Positions 1 through 10,723 of a DNA stretch of 64,000 nt are shown here, piece after piece; position 1 is the stretch's first letter; each line of letters begins with the position of its first letter. Origin of the DNA: Ichthyophis bannanicus (Eukaryota > Chordata > Amphibia > Gymnophiona > Ichthyophiidae); contig CM066045.1 in NCBI GenBank assembly GCA_033557465.1, positions 135,553,596 to 135,617,595 on the forward strand, written 5' to 3'. Made by a program: the position numbers and the translations under genes. The notes beneath the pieces are model-generated. The model was given only the letters and a program-made list of their open reading frames with translations, ran no database searches and was not told the DNA's origin.

Positions 1-538
1 TCCTGGGACAGAGATCCTGCAATAAAGAAGGGAGAAAACTTGACCGGGCTGTGGCTGGACAGGTGAGGGAAGCCCCAACGGATCTCACCCTGCTCCTAGC
101 CAAACAATCTCTCCAGTTTAAACTACGTAGTGCTGTCTTCAGAAGTGAAGAGTAAACCCCTTAAATTTAGCCATTCAGAGTAACTAGGAGTCATCAGAAA
201 GAAAGAAATCAAAGCAAGTATGCCAATTAAGAAATTTGATTAGCTAGCTATGTTGCTCCTTATCTGTTTCTCCAGTGAGCCCAGCACCTTGGCTCACTAC
301 GTCCTCCTGCTGCATGAAGACTGGACACACTGGGGCTGAGATGGAGTGTCAGCATGCTACTACCGGTGATGTCAAGTTTTGATTGGTCCAGTCTCCAGCT
401 GCAGGAGGAGGTGCACTACCCAGAAGTGGAGGACTAAACTGGAGGAACGATAAGGAAATGTGCATTAAGTGCACAACTTTAATGAGATTTAGTAAAAGGT
501 CTTCTAAATGTGGCGGCTAAATCTAGGCAAATAAATGG
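1..538. other. Unassigned intergenic DNA
   Basis: No open frame, RNA or repeat family is recognised here. The sequence is mixed in composition and has no obvious internal repeat. Confidence 0.4.
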
Positions 539-539
539 C

Positions 540-700
540 AATCCTAAATTTAGAATCATTACTTTCAAGCATCTAATTTTAGGTGAATTTTTAGCTGAAA
601 ATGTTAACCTCCTAAGTTTGACTGAAAATAGGGGACGAATTTAAAAACCTAACTTAGATGGCCAACTTTTGGCGCTCAGCTTTTTTTTTTTTTTTTTTTT
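540..700 (-). mobile_element. Old MITE-like repeat (family B), partial copy
   Basis: Read on the minus strand this matches the repeat that also occurs around 11.8 kb and 57.7 kb. All copies share AAAGCTGAGC near one end, then a CCTAAGTT / TTTTCAGCTGAAAATTCA core and several CCTAAATTTAG motifs. The copy begins at a T homopolymer (about 679-700) and is strongly diverged, so it is old. No coding capacity is seen. The family resembles a non-autonomous DNA transposon, but the superfamily is not certain. Confidence 0.55.
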
Positions 701-908
701 TAACTATTGGCCTCTATATTTATATATGATACCAATAATGTTAGGAAATGTGTGGTTCTTTTTATTATACATCAAAAATAATAATGTAACCAGAGAATAA
801 AGCAGACCTGCATGTCACTTGCCTTTGGAGACTAATAATGAAACTCCTCGTGGAGGCTGCATGGGATTGACAGCTCATTCCTCAGATTTCCTTTTGAAAA
901 TGCGGTTA

Positions 909-953
909 CGCGTCATTTAGTCCCGCGTCACTTCGTCCCGCGTCACTTCGTCC
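909..953. repeat. 15-bp CpG-rich tandem repeat, three units
   Basis: Three head-to-tail 15-bp units start at 909, 924 and 939. Units two and three are identical (CGCGTCACTTCGTCC); unit one differs in its second half. The block is CpG-rich inside AT-rich flanks and is followed by more CpG-containing sequence to about 975. It is probably the end of a repeat or transposon that I cannot name. Confidence 0.7.
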
Positions 954-975
954 CGTTCTGTTTCGCCGTCCGTTG

Positions 976-2790
976 TTGTTTAGAAACTTTCGGAAAATTG
1001 ATATTGTACTGAAAATGGCATGATGTACTAAGTGCAGATCAATTCACATACACATGTTCTTTTTATCCATGTATTTAATTTCGACTGCAAAGATTACACA
1101 TCTGATGATTTCCACATCTGTAGGTTCACTTTCTCACACAAAGGGAGAAGCTGTGCCTCCTTTCATCCCAGCATCCCCAGGTGTCACCCATCAAATTACT
1201 CGCTTCACTTAAGAGAAACAAATGTTGCTTTTCCTTCAGAGACAAAGATTGCCAAGGCATTTATCCTACTCAGCTTTCCAGACAACAGACATTTTAAGAA
1301 TCAAGGAAAATGGCATCTGAAGATCTCCTGTCTGAACTGGCATAGCCCTTGGCCTTCCACAACTGTCTCACACCTCTTCTCAGTGCCAAATGCCCATTGG
1401 CAATCTCCATACAAGGGAACCAGAGTTAGCGAGAACGGTGGAGAGTGTTCTTTCTGAAGTCCTAGGGAAAGCTTAGAGTGGATGGGTTTGGATGAAGGAA
1501 GGAGGGGTCACAGAACAACCAAAAAATGTCTTTACTGTATGAAATTCAAAAACCTTTTCTTTGTTCGCTAATATCTTTGAGACCAGATCTTATTTTGAAT
1601 TGAGAAGAATTTGTTTGCCCTATACCAAGAAATCAAATTTCCTTTGTGCTGGCTACCTTATGAAATAATAAAACATTAATAATAGCAACAAAAAAAAGAA
1701 AAAGAAAAAAATTGGCATTTCTTTAATGGGGTGTGGACATGTTACAGAAATCTCTGCCAAACAAACTTCTACAGTCCTAGCATAGTGCCATCAGTGTTTC
1801 TCCTGGGACACAGCACCATTAGCCTTACAAACATTAAAAGTCTCTAAAGCTCCTATTGTTTCCAAGTGAAATGGGAGGAAATTTTGAGTCCTTATGATCT
1901 GTAACAGTGTTGACAATCTTTAGGTGATTGTGATATTGCAGCTACCTGTGTGCCCTGGGTGAGGTAAATTGAGATGAGATTGGGGCAGCATTCCCTGACT
2001 CCCTTCCTACAACCCATGCGGTGGTATCACACATTACCTGTATCTAACAGAGGGAGGACAATAGCATGACTTGTTTTGGAATGCTCCTAGGAGAGTGATG
2101 GAGAGAGCGATTGGAGGATTGTTGGAGTATGTCTACAATTGCATCTGTGATGCGGCTGAATCACTATTCGAGGTTTGGAAAGGATAGGAATAGTAGGGGG
2201 GGGGGGGGATGCATCCTCCGTGTTTATTGTGATGGGTGAAAAGGCTAGAGGAAGGGAGGATGATGAGCTGGATAGGAGGGGAACATTTGTGAATGCTACA
2301 TCTATTAGCTAACAAATCTCTTATGTTTTACGATTTTATTGTGTAAGAAAAATTGTATCTTGGATTCCTGGAAGGGGAGGAGTTGATTTCACAGTTTTGC
2401 TGTGGTAAATATATGTTCTTTGCATGTGGCAAAATGGGTAAAAGAGGTGGGGGTGGCGGTGTTTACAAAGGATGATTAGGTGTGACAGCAGACAAGGCTA
2501 GCATGTCCAGAAGGGGTAGAAATTATATTGTTGCAGTCAAAGATATCCAGAATTTGGGATTTTTTTTTTACTGTATGTTCCACTACGGTGGGATCAAGAA
2601 TGATGTGAGGTGATTCTATTATGGGATCAGTTTTATAGTATCAACATTTTTAAGTAGCTGTGGATTTTAGCTTACATGTTGGTAGGGAATGTGTGCCCAC
2701 ATGGTCTTTCATTCAGGATATTTTTTCAAATAGTAAACAGACCAGCTGGCAATGCAGGTCATACATTATGCCTTGCGTTTGTGACCCACA
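976..2790. other. Unassigned DNA with homopolymer runs
   Basis: About 1.8 kb without a recognised gene or repeat family. A 141-codon plus-strand frame at 1032-1457 has no recognisable domain, signal or neighbour and is treated as chance. A G-run near 2196-2209 and an A-rich stretch at 1689-1710 are the only simple-sequence features. Confidence 0.4.
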
Positions 2791-2794
2791 ACAC

Positions 2795-3023
2795 CAGAGA
2801 AGACAATAGAAGAATAGCTTTGTGGCTAGAGCAGTGGACTGAGAAACTGGGAAACCAAGGCTCCTTATGACCCTGGGGAAATCATTTAATTCTCCATTGC
2901 CTCGGGTATGAACTAGATCGTAAGCCCTCCAGAGGCAAGGAAATACCTACTGTACCTGAATATAATGTGCCTTGAGCTACCACTGAAAAGATGTGAACTA
3001 AATACAAATAAATAAATAAATGT
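2795..3023 (+). mobile_element. tRNA-derived SINE
   Basis: The head shows a box A-like stretch (TGGCTAGAGCAGTGG) followed by a degenerate box B, as in a tRNA-derived pol III promoter. The body contains the phrase for 'GGAAATCATTTAATTCTCC...TGCCTC' that other copies in the window share. The 3' part reads CCTTGAGCTACCACTGAAAA and ends in a tandem AAAT tail. SINEs at 31.4, 43.1, 51.0 and 51.6 kb share the head and tail. It is non-coding and depends on a LINE for movement. Confidence 0.8.
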
Positions 3024-3024
3024 G

Positions 3025-4384
3025 AAGATGGCAGACATCACCCTGTCCCATGGTCAAACCATTCTAGGGTTTTCAAAGAAACTGAGGAGACTATGAGAGG
3101 TGGTGGGAGTATAAGTAAGACAGATTCATATCATTCTTCAGATAGGATTGTTGTGGGGAGTTTAGAAGAAGGTTTGTGGGGGAGTGCGAGGGTGGAGCCT
3201 GAGAATTCTTTAAATATCTGGATAAATGAGTGGTAACTTGAAGTGGTTTTAGATAGAGTGGCACCCGTGAAGGTAACAAGGAGAGGGGAAGAAGAGGTTG
3301 TCCTAGTTTACTGAGGCATTGAGGACCCTGAAGTAAGAAGTGCATAAATTAGAACAAATATATGTTGAAAGGTCTAATGCTAGAAAAAGTTTGAAGAAAT
3401 GAACGAATAGTTATTTAGACCACATATTAAAGACCAAAAAGGAATTTTATGCAAATATGATTTTTATGACTTCAAACACTTCTTAAGAATTATTTGATAC
3501 ACTCAACTGGTTACTAAGGAAGGGGAAAAGAGGTAATGAGGGACTTCAAGAAGGAACCTGTGAGAAGCAGGCAGATTTTGTTCAAGAGAAGTGTAGATTA
3601 GAAACTCAAAGACAGGCCAAAAGGTTGGTGAAATGGAAGGGAAAGGGAAGCAGATGTGCCAGGTGTTTTCAGGGTTTTTGGATTCCTTCCTTAAAGGGTA
3701 TGCTGAAGATTATTAGCAGAATTAATCCAATTTTTCTATGGTCTAAATCCCTATCATTCTCGATATGTGAAAGTTCTTTCAGGTAAGGCTCTTAAGGAAT
3801 TTTACAGAATTCTTTCCAGGTCATTAGAAGATGTATTTCCAGAAAGACTGTGTTGTGCTATGAATACCCTGAGATTTAAATAAAGCAACATGGATCAGTT
3901 GACCTATGTTAATTACAGACTTATCTCTAATCTACAATATTTGGCAAAGGTGTTAGAGTGAACTTTTTGAGTTAGGTAAATTTGTGGAGAAAGGCTTTTT
4001 GTTGGACTATGCCAACTGGTGTCTGTGCACATCCTGGGAGGAGATGAACCGTTGGCAGGACAAGAAGTGTTAAGAGAGTGCTGAATCTCTCCTCAGGTGC
4101 TGATGTTGTGGATATTAGGATGCTAGTGAAGCACTGAAAATTGTTAGGGGTGAAGGAAAAGACACTGCAGTGGCTGCACTTCTTATCAAGTGGAGAAGTC
4201 TGTTGGTCAGGCTGATCTAGTTCTAGTTTTGCAGCATTGCACACATGGACTTGCAATTCACTAACATTTTTAGTGAAAATCAAAGATATGAGACCATGGC
4301 TGCAATGTGGTAAACCAGAACTGGATCAGGCTGAGCAGCAGAACTTCACTATGAGCACTCATGATTGAATCCTTGGTTGATTTA
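3025..4384. other. Unassigned intergenic DNA
   Basis: About 1.4 kb with no recognised element. Short minus-strand frames at 3091-3345 and 3972-4283 show no conserved motif. Confidence 0.35.
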
Positions 4385-4385
4385 C

Positions 4386-5137
4386 AGTTGTAGTCAACAT
4401 TATTGGCACCCATGCAGTTCAACTCCTTAATGTCCAATATCTCCTAAAAAAGTGGCCATTGAAATGACTTTGGACTACATATGCACATATATTTGACACA
4501 TAAAAGAATCAAATAAAACAAGACCAATTAAAAAAGAAAATAGTAGGAAATAGTATGAAAAGTGGGACATTGCCAGGACATCATCCTTAGAAACAATTCA
4601 AATCAGTTTGAACAGAAGAACCACATTCCCACTGTAGTAAAATTAGACGCACCTGTGATCAATTGTCAGTACTCACATGACTTGAATCAACCCATGAATG
4701 ATGGCTCTAATGTTTAAAATGGCCACATTCACTCCCTGATCCATTTTCACAATGGTGAAAACAAGAGAGCTGCCTGAGATCATCAGCAAAGCCATTATCA
4801 CCAAACATCAAACTTCATAGCGGTACAAGGCCATCTCCAAAGACCTTTGGATTCCCATGTCTACAGTTTGCAATGTTATTAAGAAGTTTTCTGCTCATGG
4901 AACTGTCAAGAATCTCTCAGGACATGGTGGGAAAAGGAAAATTAATCTAAGGTTAATGCAAACTGTTGGAAAAACACCACGTACAACATCCAAAGAGCTT
5001 AAGGCTGACCTGGAGCAATCTGGAGTGTGGTTTCAAATGGCACCATATGGCGCACACTAAACAAAGAAGGACTTCATGGGCGAAGGCCAAGGAGGACCTC
5101 ACTGCTCAAAGACAGACATAAAACAAATGGACATAAA
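4386..5137 (+). mobile_element. Tc1/mariner DNA transposon, 5' half
   Basis: The left end reads CAGTTGTAGTCAACATTATT directly after a TA dinucleotide, as expected for a Tc1-like inverted repeat with a TA target. Further in, from about 4757, a degenerate plus-strand frame encodes the paired helix-turn-helix DNA-binding part of a Tc1-type transposase. The clearest pieces are 'VKTRELPE', 'MSTVCNVIKKFSAHGTVKN', and the GRPR-like/TTSKEL region around 4960-5000. It is cut off before the DDE catalytic domain, and no right inverted repeat was found. It is a dead fragment. Confidence 0.8.
4857..5060 (+). pseudogene. Tc1-like transposase N-terminal fragment
   Basis: This 67-codon frame encodes the second helix-turn-helix and the linker of a Tc1-type transposase ('TVCNVIKKF', then 'PRTTSKELKADLE'). 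Family members are about 340 residues and carry a DDE catalytic core, which is absent. The matching first helix-turn-helix is readable just upstream from about 4757 but not as one open frame. It cannot encode an active enzyme. Confidence 0.75.
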
Positions 5138-5139
5138 TA

Positions 5140-7200
5140 AAATAACTATGGTTTAGTAGAACTGCGGCATGAAAAGAATGACCTGAGTTGGAAGCAGTTT
5201 GCTGCTAGTAACTTTCAATCCAGTCAGAGATCACAGGGATCTAGGGGCTGAACTATTGCAGCCTGCTAATCCCACAATTCATTCCAAATCAGTTCAGTTT
5301 AGGAAGTGAAGTTTTATTTGGTATGCATAACATTCAATGGTTGTCTGCAACTTAATGGCTGAGAAATCACCACCCACAAATGCTTTTCCCCTTCCTATTT
5401 AGTGGACATGCTGCAGCTCATGCTAAATCTACCAAAATTGGTCGTGTTGTAAGTCACAAGCACTGATCAATAACACCCTCACAAATGCTTCTGTATCTGT
5501 AGGGGGTGCTGGTAGAGAGCACTGAACATCTACTAACCTTAGCATCTATTAGTAATTTTTCTTCCCCCCTTGGTGTCTTTCTTACCCCTGATGAACCCTA
5601 TCGTAGTGTTCCACAAATATCTCTCGGAAAAGGTAAAAGGACAGATAGTCCAACAAAGCACCATTGAATATACAGCACGATGCAGCAATACCAGAGGCTT
5701 AAACAGGGCTGATTTTAGGATCACCAGTACCCTGTGTGAAATCTGAGATTGGCACTCCCCTCCCTTTGATGGCTGCAGCTCTGGCAAGGGCTTCCTCCTT
5801 TGGCAGTGGTGGTAGCTTCAGCACGGCATCTTATTTCCTCTTTCTTCCCTTGCCCAACGGGCTCCCACCCTTTACTCTTTGCCATTATCCCTCTGACCCC
5901 CTTCTTTTTCCTATGCCCACATGATGGGGAAAGCCGTGGGGATGGGGGTGGGGGGAAGGAGCTCATGCATGGCGCTATGTTCAGATTCACAGACTGCACA
6001 TTCTAAAAGCTGGCCTTGGCCTTAACGAGGGCACATGGTACAGTCACAGACCAAGAATGCCACAGACAGTGCTGCTAAAATCACTGGGATTTGTATTCCC
6101 AGAATCTTGGTTTCCGGGGCTCACACCAGTGATGGGGAAACTGCTGTCCTCAAGAACCACAGCTACATTGAGATCGCAAGTGTACATATGAACATAAGGC
6201 CTGTCTGAGACTCTCAAGGATCTAGTCATCAACCATGTGCCACTTTTAAGCAGTTGAGATTGTGTACATTTCCCTTTCACTAGTGGAACATCAGACACTT
6301 TTTACTGCACGACATCATAATACTGTGAACATGGGAGCTATTAGTTCTTTACAGATAACTGCGAGTATGCACGAAGCTTAATACTCCATCTTTTTGCCAG
6401 TGACAGGAAGAGCAATTACAGACAGAGGGTAGTTAAGAAATCATCAAAACATTTGCACAAGCAGTCCAGGGCAGTTTCTACAATCTCAACTCAACATATC
6501 CTGGGCAACAAGAACAATCACAGGACTATACACATCCTGGGACTGTCCATGACAAAATTATTCACTACTGGTCAATAATGGATATGTCCATAAAGCCATA
6601 TGTCCATAAAGCCAATAATGGATATGTCCATAAAGCCATCTATGCATGGTATAACATAACAACATACCTTCTCAATTATTCCAAAAGTGCTCTGTGTAAG
6701 GTGCAGGACCTGGTGTAAAGATACTCTCTCCTTCTTGTGCTATTACCAATCATCAAAACATGGCATTTTTGAGGGGTATATGGTAGTACGGAGTACCGGC
6801 ACCTTTTTCATTGCCTGCTAAAACTGATCCATAGTCCGCATGTATTAATGACAGAGCCCTGCATTTGAGCACTTTTTAAAAGTAACCTCAATAAGGTGGG
6901 ATTATCAGCAGGACTTGGGTATGACTAGAAAGGGAGTATAAATCACAACACAAGATTATTCCAGGCATATGGCATAGCATGGTGCAAAGTGTGAATTCAG
7001 AAGTTGGCGATGCAAGAGAAAGGTCCAGATGAGCAGCTTGACCTATGAAATGAGGTCAGGAGAAGGGAAAGAAGTGGGATAAGAGGAGCGAGGTAATGAG
7101 GAGTGCAAAGCAAAAGGTACTTGTATATGAATTGGAGACGCTTGAAATGTATACAAAAAATAGACGGGGAGCCAACGAAGTGACTTAAGAACATTCTGCA
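5140..7200. other. Unassigned DNA; short local duplication near 6.6 kb
   Basis: About 2 kb without a recognised gene. At 6571-6640 the phrase GGATATGTCCATAAAGCCAT is duplicated with a partial third copy, probably by replication slippage. Overlapping short frames at 5539-6006 on both strands have no recognisable content. Confidence 0.4.
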
Positions 7201-7201
7201 A

Positions 7202-7500
7202 TGCTGGGTAAGACATATCACACAGTATAAAGATTTCTCTCTATTTCTAACATTCTTCAGTGCTGAGTAGGGTCGGCTCAACCACTAGGCAAACTAGGCA
7301 CCTAGGGTGATAACTTCTGGAAGGCAGAAAAAAGAAGGCATTTAAAGCAAAACAATGGATTTTGACAGCCAAAGGGGAAGTAAGGTTAAAGGTCTGCCTA
7401 GGGTGCCAACACCTTGAACCAACTCTGAACCTGGCCCTGATGCTGGGTAAGATAGATCACACAGTATAAAGGTTCCTTTCTACCTGTAGCACTCTCTTCT
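7202..7500. repeat. Diverged ~60-bp direct repeats flanking a repeat insertion
   Basis: The segments at 7202-7268 and 7439-7500 are diverged copies of one another. Both start TGCTGGGTAAGA and contain ATCACACAGTATAAAG. They bracket the family A element at 7270-7440. They are too long for an ordinary target-site duplication, so a local tandem duplication with the element between the copies is more likely. Confidence 0.65.
7270..7440 (-). mobile_element. Family A short interspersed repeat
   Basis: Minus-strand copy of the most common short repeat in the window. Its diagnostic ends are GGCTCAACCACTAGGCAAAC on one side and AGGTCTGCCTAGGGTGCC...CTGGCCCTGA on the other. It is non-coding and looks like a non-autonomous DNA transposon, since the ends GGGYYGGC / GCYRRCCC are roughly inverted. 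The superfamily is not assigned. Confidence 0.65.
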
Positions 7501-8450
7501 GCAATAGTTATTTATCTAAAGATCTCAAGATTTTAACTTGTAATTCTCTGGTTCCACTTTAGGGGCTCTGTTGCAGCCATTAAGTAGCAGAGTAGACTTC
7601 CTTAGAATAGGGACTATCAAACTTGGCCTGAGGGCAACACTGGGGCCATGACTGGGATGAAGGGCCATCAGGGGTTTGAGAGTTGAGGGAGCCAATCCTC
7701 CTTTCTTTATCTCAGTACTCACTTAACCAGATCCAGAATTCTCCTCCTACGTGTCCAGTGAGCAATGACCAGTTTTTCCTTCTACCCTTGTGCAGGGCCC
7801 CAGCAGGCTTTCCTGCCTTCTTCACTGGAATGTCTGCCTCTTCTTTCAGCTAGGTGGAGGAGGACGTTCCTTATCTCAGCTGGCCTAGCTATGCCATTAA
7901 CGAAGGCCGCAAATGTCCTCAATGCATCATCAAAAATGGACAGTTTGGGCTTTTGCTGATGATGTTGCCCCAACAGTTCTGGGCGTGTGATCCAAGCAGA
8001 CTAAAACAAAGGAAATCTTGGGGCTGCCTGTACTGACCAGATTAAAACTGCCTTTAGGACATAGTTGGCATGTGGGCCCTGGTTTGGAGACCTCTGACTT
8101 AGATTGAATAGTAGGAAGTCCCTATTTAGCCTGCTACTCATGTCTCACTCTCCTTGCTTTACCAGTTCACGCATGCTTAACGTTTGAGCACAGGTTCATT
8201 GGTGAGTTATGCCAGGTTATATCACAGCTGCTGGTTTGGGGAGCAGGGCAGAGTCTCTGAAATCATAGCTCTGTGTTCTTACCGTTGACACCAGCTCCTT
8301 ACCATTTGTGCTCTTTAAGGACAAGATGAGCCAGTCCTGGCTTTGCCTCATTGAATGCAAAGGTATTGTAGATCTTATTTTCTCAGGAACTAAATGTGAA
8401 ATCAGAATGTTTAGTAACGCAATAGAAATACGTAGCAGCAGTGCCAGGCT
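7501..8450. other. Unassigned intergenic DNA
   Basis: No recognised feature. The short overlapping frames on both strands at 7525-8036 are mutually antisense and have no conserved motif. Confidence 0.35.
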
Positions 8451-8451
8451 G

Positions 8452-8622
8452 CAAAGTTGGTCTGAGGTATTGACACCCTAGGCAAACCTTAACACCCTCC
8501 CCCCCGCGGCTGTCAGAACATATTGTTTAGCTTACAATGCCCTACTCTTTGCTCCCCCTCCCCCAGAAGCTGCCACCCTAGGCAACAGCCTAGTTTGCCT
8601 AATGGTTGGGTTGGCCCTCAGT
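8452..8622 (+). mobile_element. Family A short interspersed repeat
   Basis: Plus-strand copy. It contains CCCTAGGCAAACCTT near the start, TTGTTTAGCTTACAATGCCC in the middle and GCCTAGTTTGCCTAATGGTTG near the end, the same landmarks in the same order as the copies at 11.1, 20.8 and 35.7 kb. It is non-coding. Confidence 0.7.
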
Positions 8623-8759
8623 TATTGTAACTACAAATCCATGCATGTAGTGAGGCAAAGTCAGGACTGGTTCTGCCTATCCATGATCTGGTAATTCCAC
8701 TGGAAAATATCCACCAAACACTAAGCACCAGATCTGCCGATTGCTACTCAACTAGTACA

Positions 8760-9105
8760 TCATGAAAAAAGCTTCACTGATAAAGTCCCCTACCAAACAA
8801 GAATTAATTTTTTTGTCGGAGCGTACCGAGGGAGGATAGAAACTGATTTTCATCCACACCAGACGGTAGACTTATTTTATTCATAAATAGGTTCACCACC
8901 TTATAAATAGGCTAAAAACGCCACTTATCTGAAACTTATGTCAATTGAAACAAAGGTCGTATTCACAGCTGCCATTCATTTAGAGGTTGAAATACACGAC
9001 GTGCACGTTTTGGGAGTTATTCCCTGTCTCAAGTGCCTTGCCCAGCCATAGTAATGTGCAACTGTAAAACAGAAAAACTCATAACATCACCACATAATCA
9101 CAGAA
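8760..9105 (-). repeat. Left inverted arm (3' pseudo-LTR) of the Penelope-like element
   Basis: This arm pairs with 10200-10700. Sense is the minus strand, the same as the endonuclease remnant, so it is the downstream pseudo-LTR. It contains the antisense of a hammerhead-like core near 9000-9040, where the usual GAAA has become AAAA. It ends at the L2 insertion point at 9105; the arm's inner end resumes at 10006. Confidence 0.75.
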
Positions 9106-9833
9106 CTATTGCTATTTGGTTCCCTCATGGTAGCTTACCTCCCTCTCTAGCCCCCCCTTTCTCTGGCACTCCTGTACCCTTGGTCTCCTCCTTTCGTTAT
9201 CTGGGTGTGCACTTTGATTCTGATCTCTCATTTCAGACCCACGTCTCGCACATCACTAAGGCCTCTTTTTTCTTTCTACGTCAAATCCGTGCAATCCGCA
9301 CCTTTCTCTCCCCATCTGCTCTCACTACCCTGTTATTATCTCTTGTCATGTCACGCGTTGATTTCTCTAATTCACTCTTTACCGGTCTCTCTAAAGCTCA
9401 ACTGACCAGCCTTCAGAGGATTCAAAATACTGCCGCACGCCTCATTACTCACTCCTCCCCTCGTGATCACGTAACACCTCTTCTTTCTCATCTTCATTGG
9501 TTACCGGTCCCCTACCGTGCTCAGTTCAAACTGCTTTCTCTTGTTCACAGGGTTCTCCACACCAGCACCCCGCAGTACCTAGCAGATCTCATCACCTTCC
9601 ATACCCCCAGATACACTCCACGTTCCTTTCACCTCAACCGTCTTACCCTCCCCTCCCCTTCCCTTGCCCATTTGCATTCCACCCGCTCCTCAGCCTTTTT
9701 CTTTGCCGGTCCTGCCCTTTGGAGCTCCCTCCCCTCTGCACTCCGCTTAGACCCCCATCATGCCACCTTTAAGCAAAACCTAAAGACTCACCTCTTTTCC
9801 CTCGCCTTTGACCTCCCCTCCCCCTTTGTATAA
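9106..9833 (+). pseudogene. L2 reverse transcriptase, C-terminal part
   Basis: The frame is open from before the insertion to 9833 and encodes the thumb and C-terminal region of an L2 polymerase. Visible landmarks are 'FRYLGVHFD', 'LVMSRVDFSNSLFTGL', 'LQRIQNTAARLIT', 'LLSHLHWLPV' and 'GPALWSSLPSALR'. The palm with the catalytic YADD box and the apurinic-type endonuclease are missing because of 5' truncation. The frame has no internal stop, so the insertion may be fairly recent, but it cannot encode an active enzyme. Confidence 0.85.
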
Positions 9834-9999
9834 CTGTTTCCTTTGCTCTCTGTCTATTCTTCCCTTTCCTTTTACTGTCCTGTCAATGATTGTAGTTCCT
9901 TTTCCTCTTCTACTGGCCTTGTGTCCTATTGTATTTTTATGAATTGTAAACTGCCTTGCTTATTACAGAAAGGCGGTATATCAAATGGAATAAACATAA
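9106..9999 (+). mobile_element. L2-clade LINE, 5'-truncated, inserted in the Penelope-like arm
   Basis: A 6-bp duplication ACAGAA (9100-9105 and 10000-10005) flanks the insert. Removing the insert restores the match between the two Penelope arms across the junction. The insert encodes the end of an L2-type reverse transcriptase and closes with TTGTAAACTGCCTTGC...AAAGGCGGTATATCAAAT and a short A-rich tail, which is typical of L2 3' ends. It is younger than the Penelope-like element. Only about 0.9 kb of a LINE that is several kb long when complete remains. Confidence 0.85.
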
Positions 10000-10069
10000 A
10001 CAGAAGGCTAACCCAATTAATCTCCCGGTTGAGGCCATTGGGATGCATGGTATTTAACATGAATATCCA

Positions 10070-10195
10070 ACTTTGCTCAAACCATTGAAGTCTATAAGTC
10101 CTATCTCCACCCCGCGGATCAAACAGGGCCTGATCTACAACCGTCCAATGCAATTCCTCAAATGAATGATGTTTAGACAAACAATAATCCACCAC
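10070..10195 (-). pseudogene. Penelope GIY-YIG endonuclease, C-terminal remnant
   Basis: About 40 residues on the minus strand carry the conserved end of the Penelope endonuclease domain: a Glu-Gln-Ser pair, then 'WIFMLNTMHPNGLN' and 'REINW'. In the family this closes the single reverse transcriptase-endonuclease protein. No reverse transcriptase or GIY-YIG core is present nearby. The stop codon lies just beyond the L2 insertion point. Confidence 0.7.
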
Positions 10196-10723
10196 AGGGT
10201 TAGCCTTCTGTGATTATCTGGTGATGTTATGAGTTTTTCTGTTTTGAACCAATGAAAACAGGGTTTCCCCTGTTAGTGGTGTGTTTCCTGATTTCATTGG
10301 GGGGTTCTCCTTAGCAAGCATTTTGAATCAGCCAATCATATGAATGTAGGGTCCTTTTACAGATCGCGGGACGGCGTTTTGTTACAGTTGCACATTACTA
10401 TGGCTGGGCAAGGCACTTGAGACAGGGAATAACTCCCGAAATGTGCACGTCGTGTATTTCAACCTCTAAATGAATGGCAGCGGTGAATACGACCTTTGTT
10501 TCAACTGACATAAGTTTCAGATAAGTGGCGTTTTTAGCCTATTTATAAGGTGGTGAACCTATTTATGAATAAAATAAGTCTACCGTCTGGTGTGGATGAA
10601 AATCAGTTTCTATTCTCCCTCGGTATGCTCCGACAAAAAATTAATTCTTGTTTGGTAGGGGACTTTATCAGTGAAGCTTTTTTCATGATTTATTTTATTC
10701 ACTGAAGTGGGATTGCTTTAATT
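10196..10723 (+). repeat. Right inverted arm of the Penelope-like element with hammerhead-like motif
   Basis: This arm is inverted relative to 8760-9105. On the plus strand around 10410-10465 it contains CTTGAGACA, a GGGA/TCCC hairpin, GAAA, a self-complementary GTGCAC segment and GTC. That order resembles a hammerhead ribozyme, which Penelope pseudo-LTRs are known to carry. The expected CTGANGA box is not canonical (CTTGAGA), so catalytic activity is doubtful. The arm ends at GAAGCTTTTTTCATGA and about 35 further bases before the target duplication. Confidence 0.65.

Larger units (their letters stand above)
8760..10723 (-). mobile_element. Penelope-like element with inverted terminal arms, interrupted by L2
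   Basis: The element is flanked by a perfect 15-bp duplication TACTCAACTAGTACA (8745-8759 and 10724-10738). The left arm (8760-9105) and right arm (about 10200-10700) are near-identical in inverted orientation over about 350 bp. The right arm carries about 120 bp (around 10250-10375) that the left lacks. Between them, on the minus strand, is the end of a Penelope GIY-YIG endonuclease ('WIFMLNTMHPNGLN'). Penelope-like elements are known to carry pseudo-LTRs in direct or inverted order and to make target duplications of this size. An L2 LINE sits inside the left arm. The coding region is almost wholly lost. Confidence 0.8.

Noticed and set aside
1032..1457. 141-codon plus-strand open frame
   Set aside because: Unbiased amino-acid mix with no domain, signal peptide or splice context I can recognise; a frame of this length occurs by chance in 64 kb of eukaryotic DNA.
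4386..5137. Searching for a complete Tc1 transposase
   Set aside because: No DDE domain or right inverted repeat follows within 2 kb, so only a 5' half is present.
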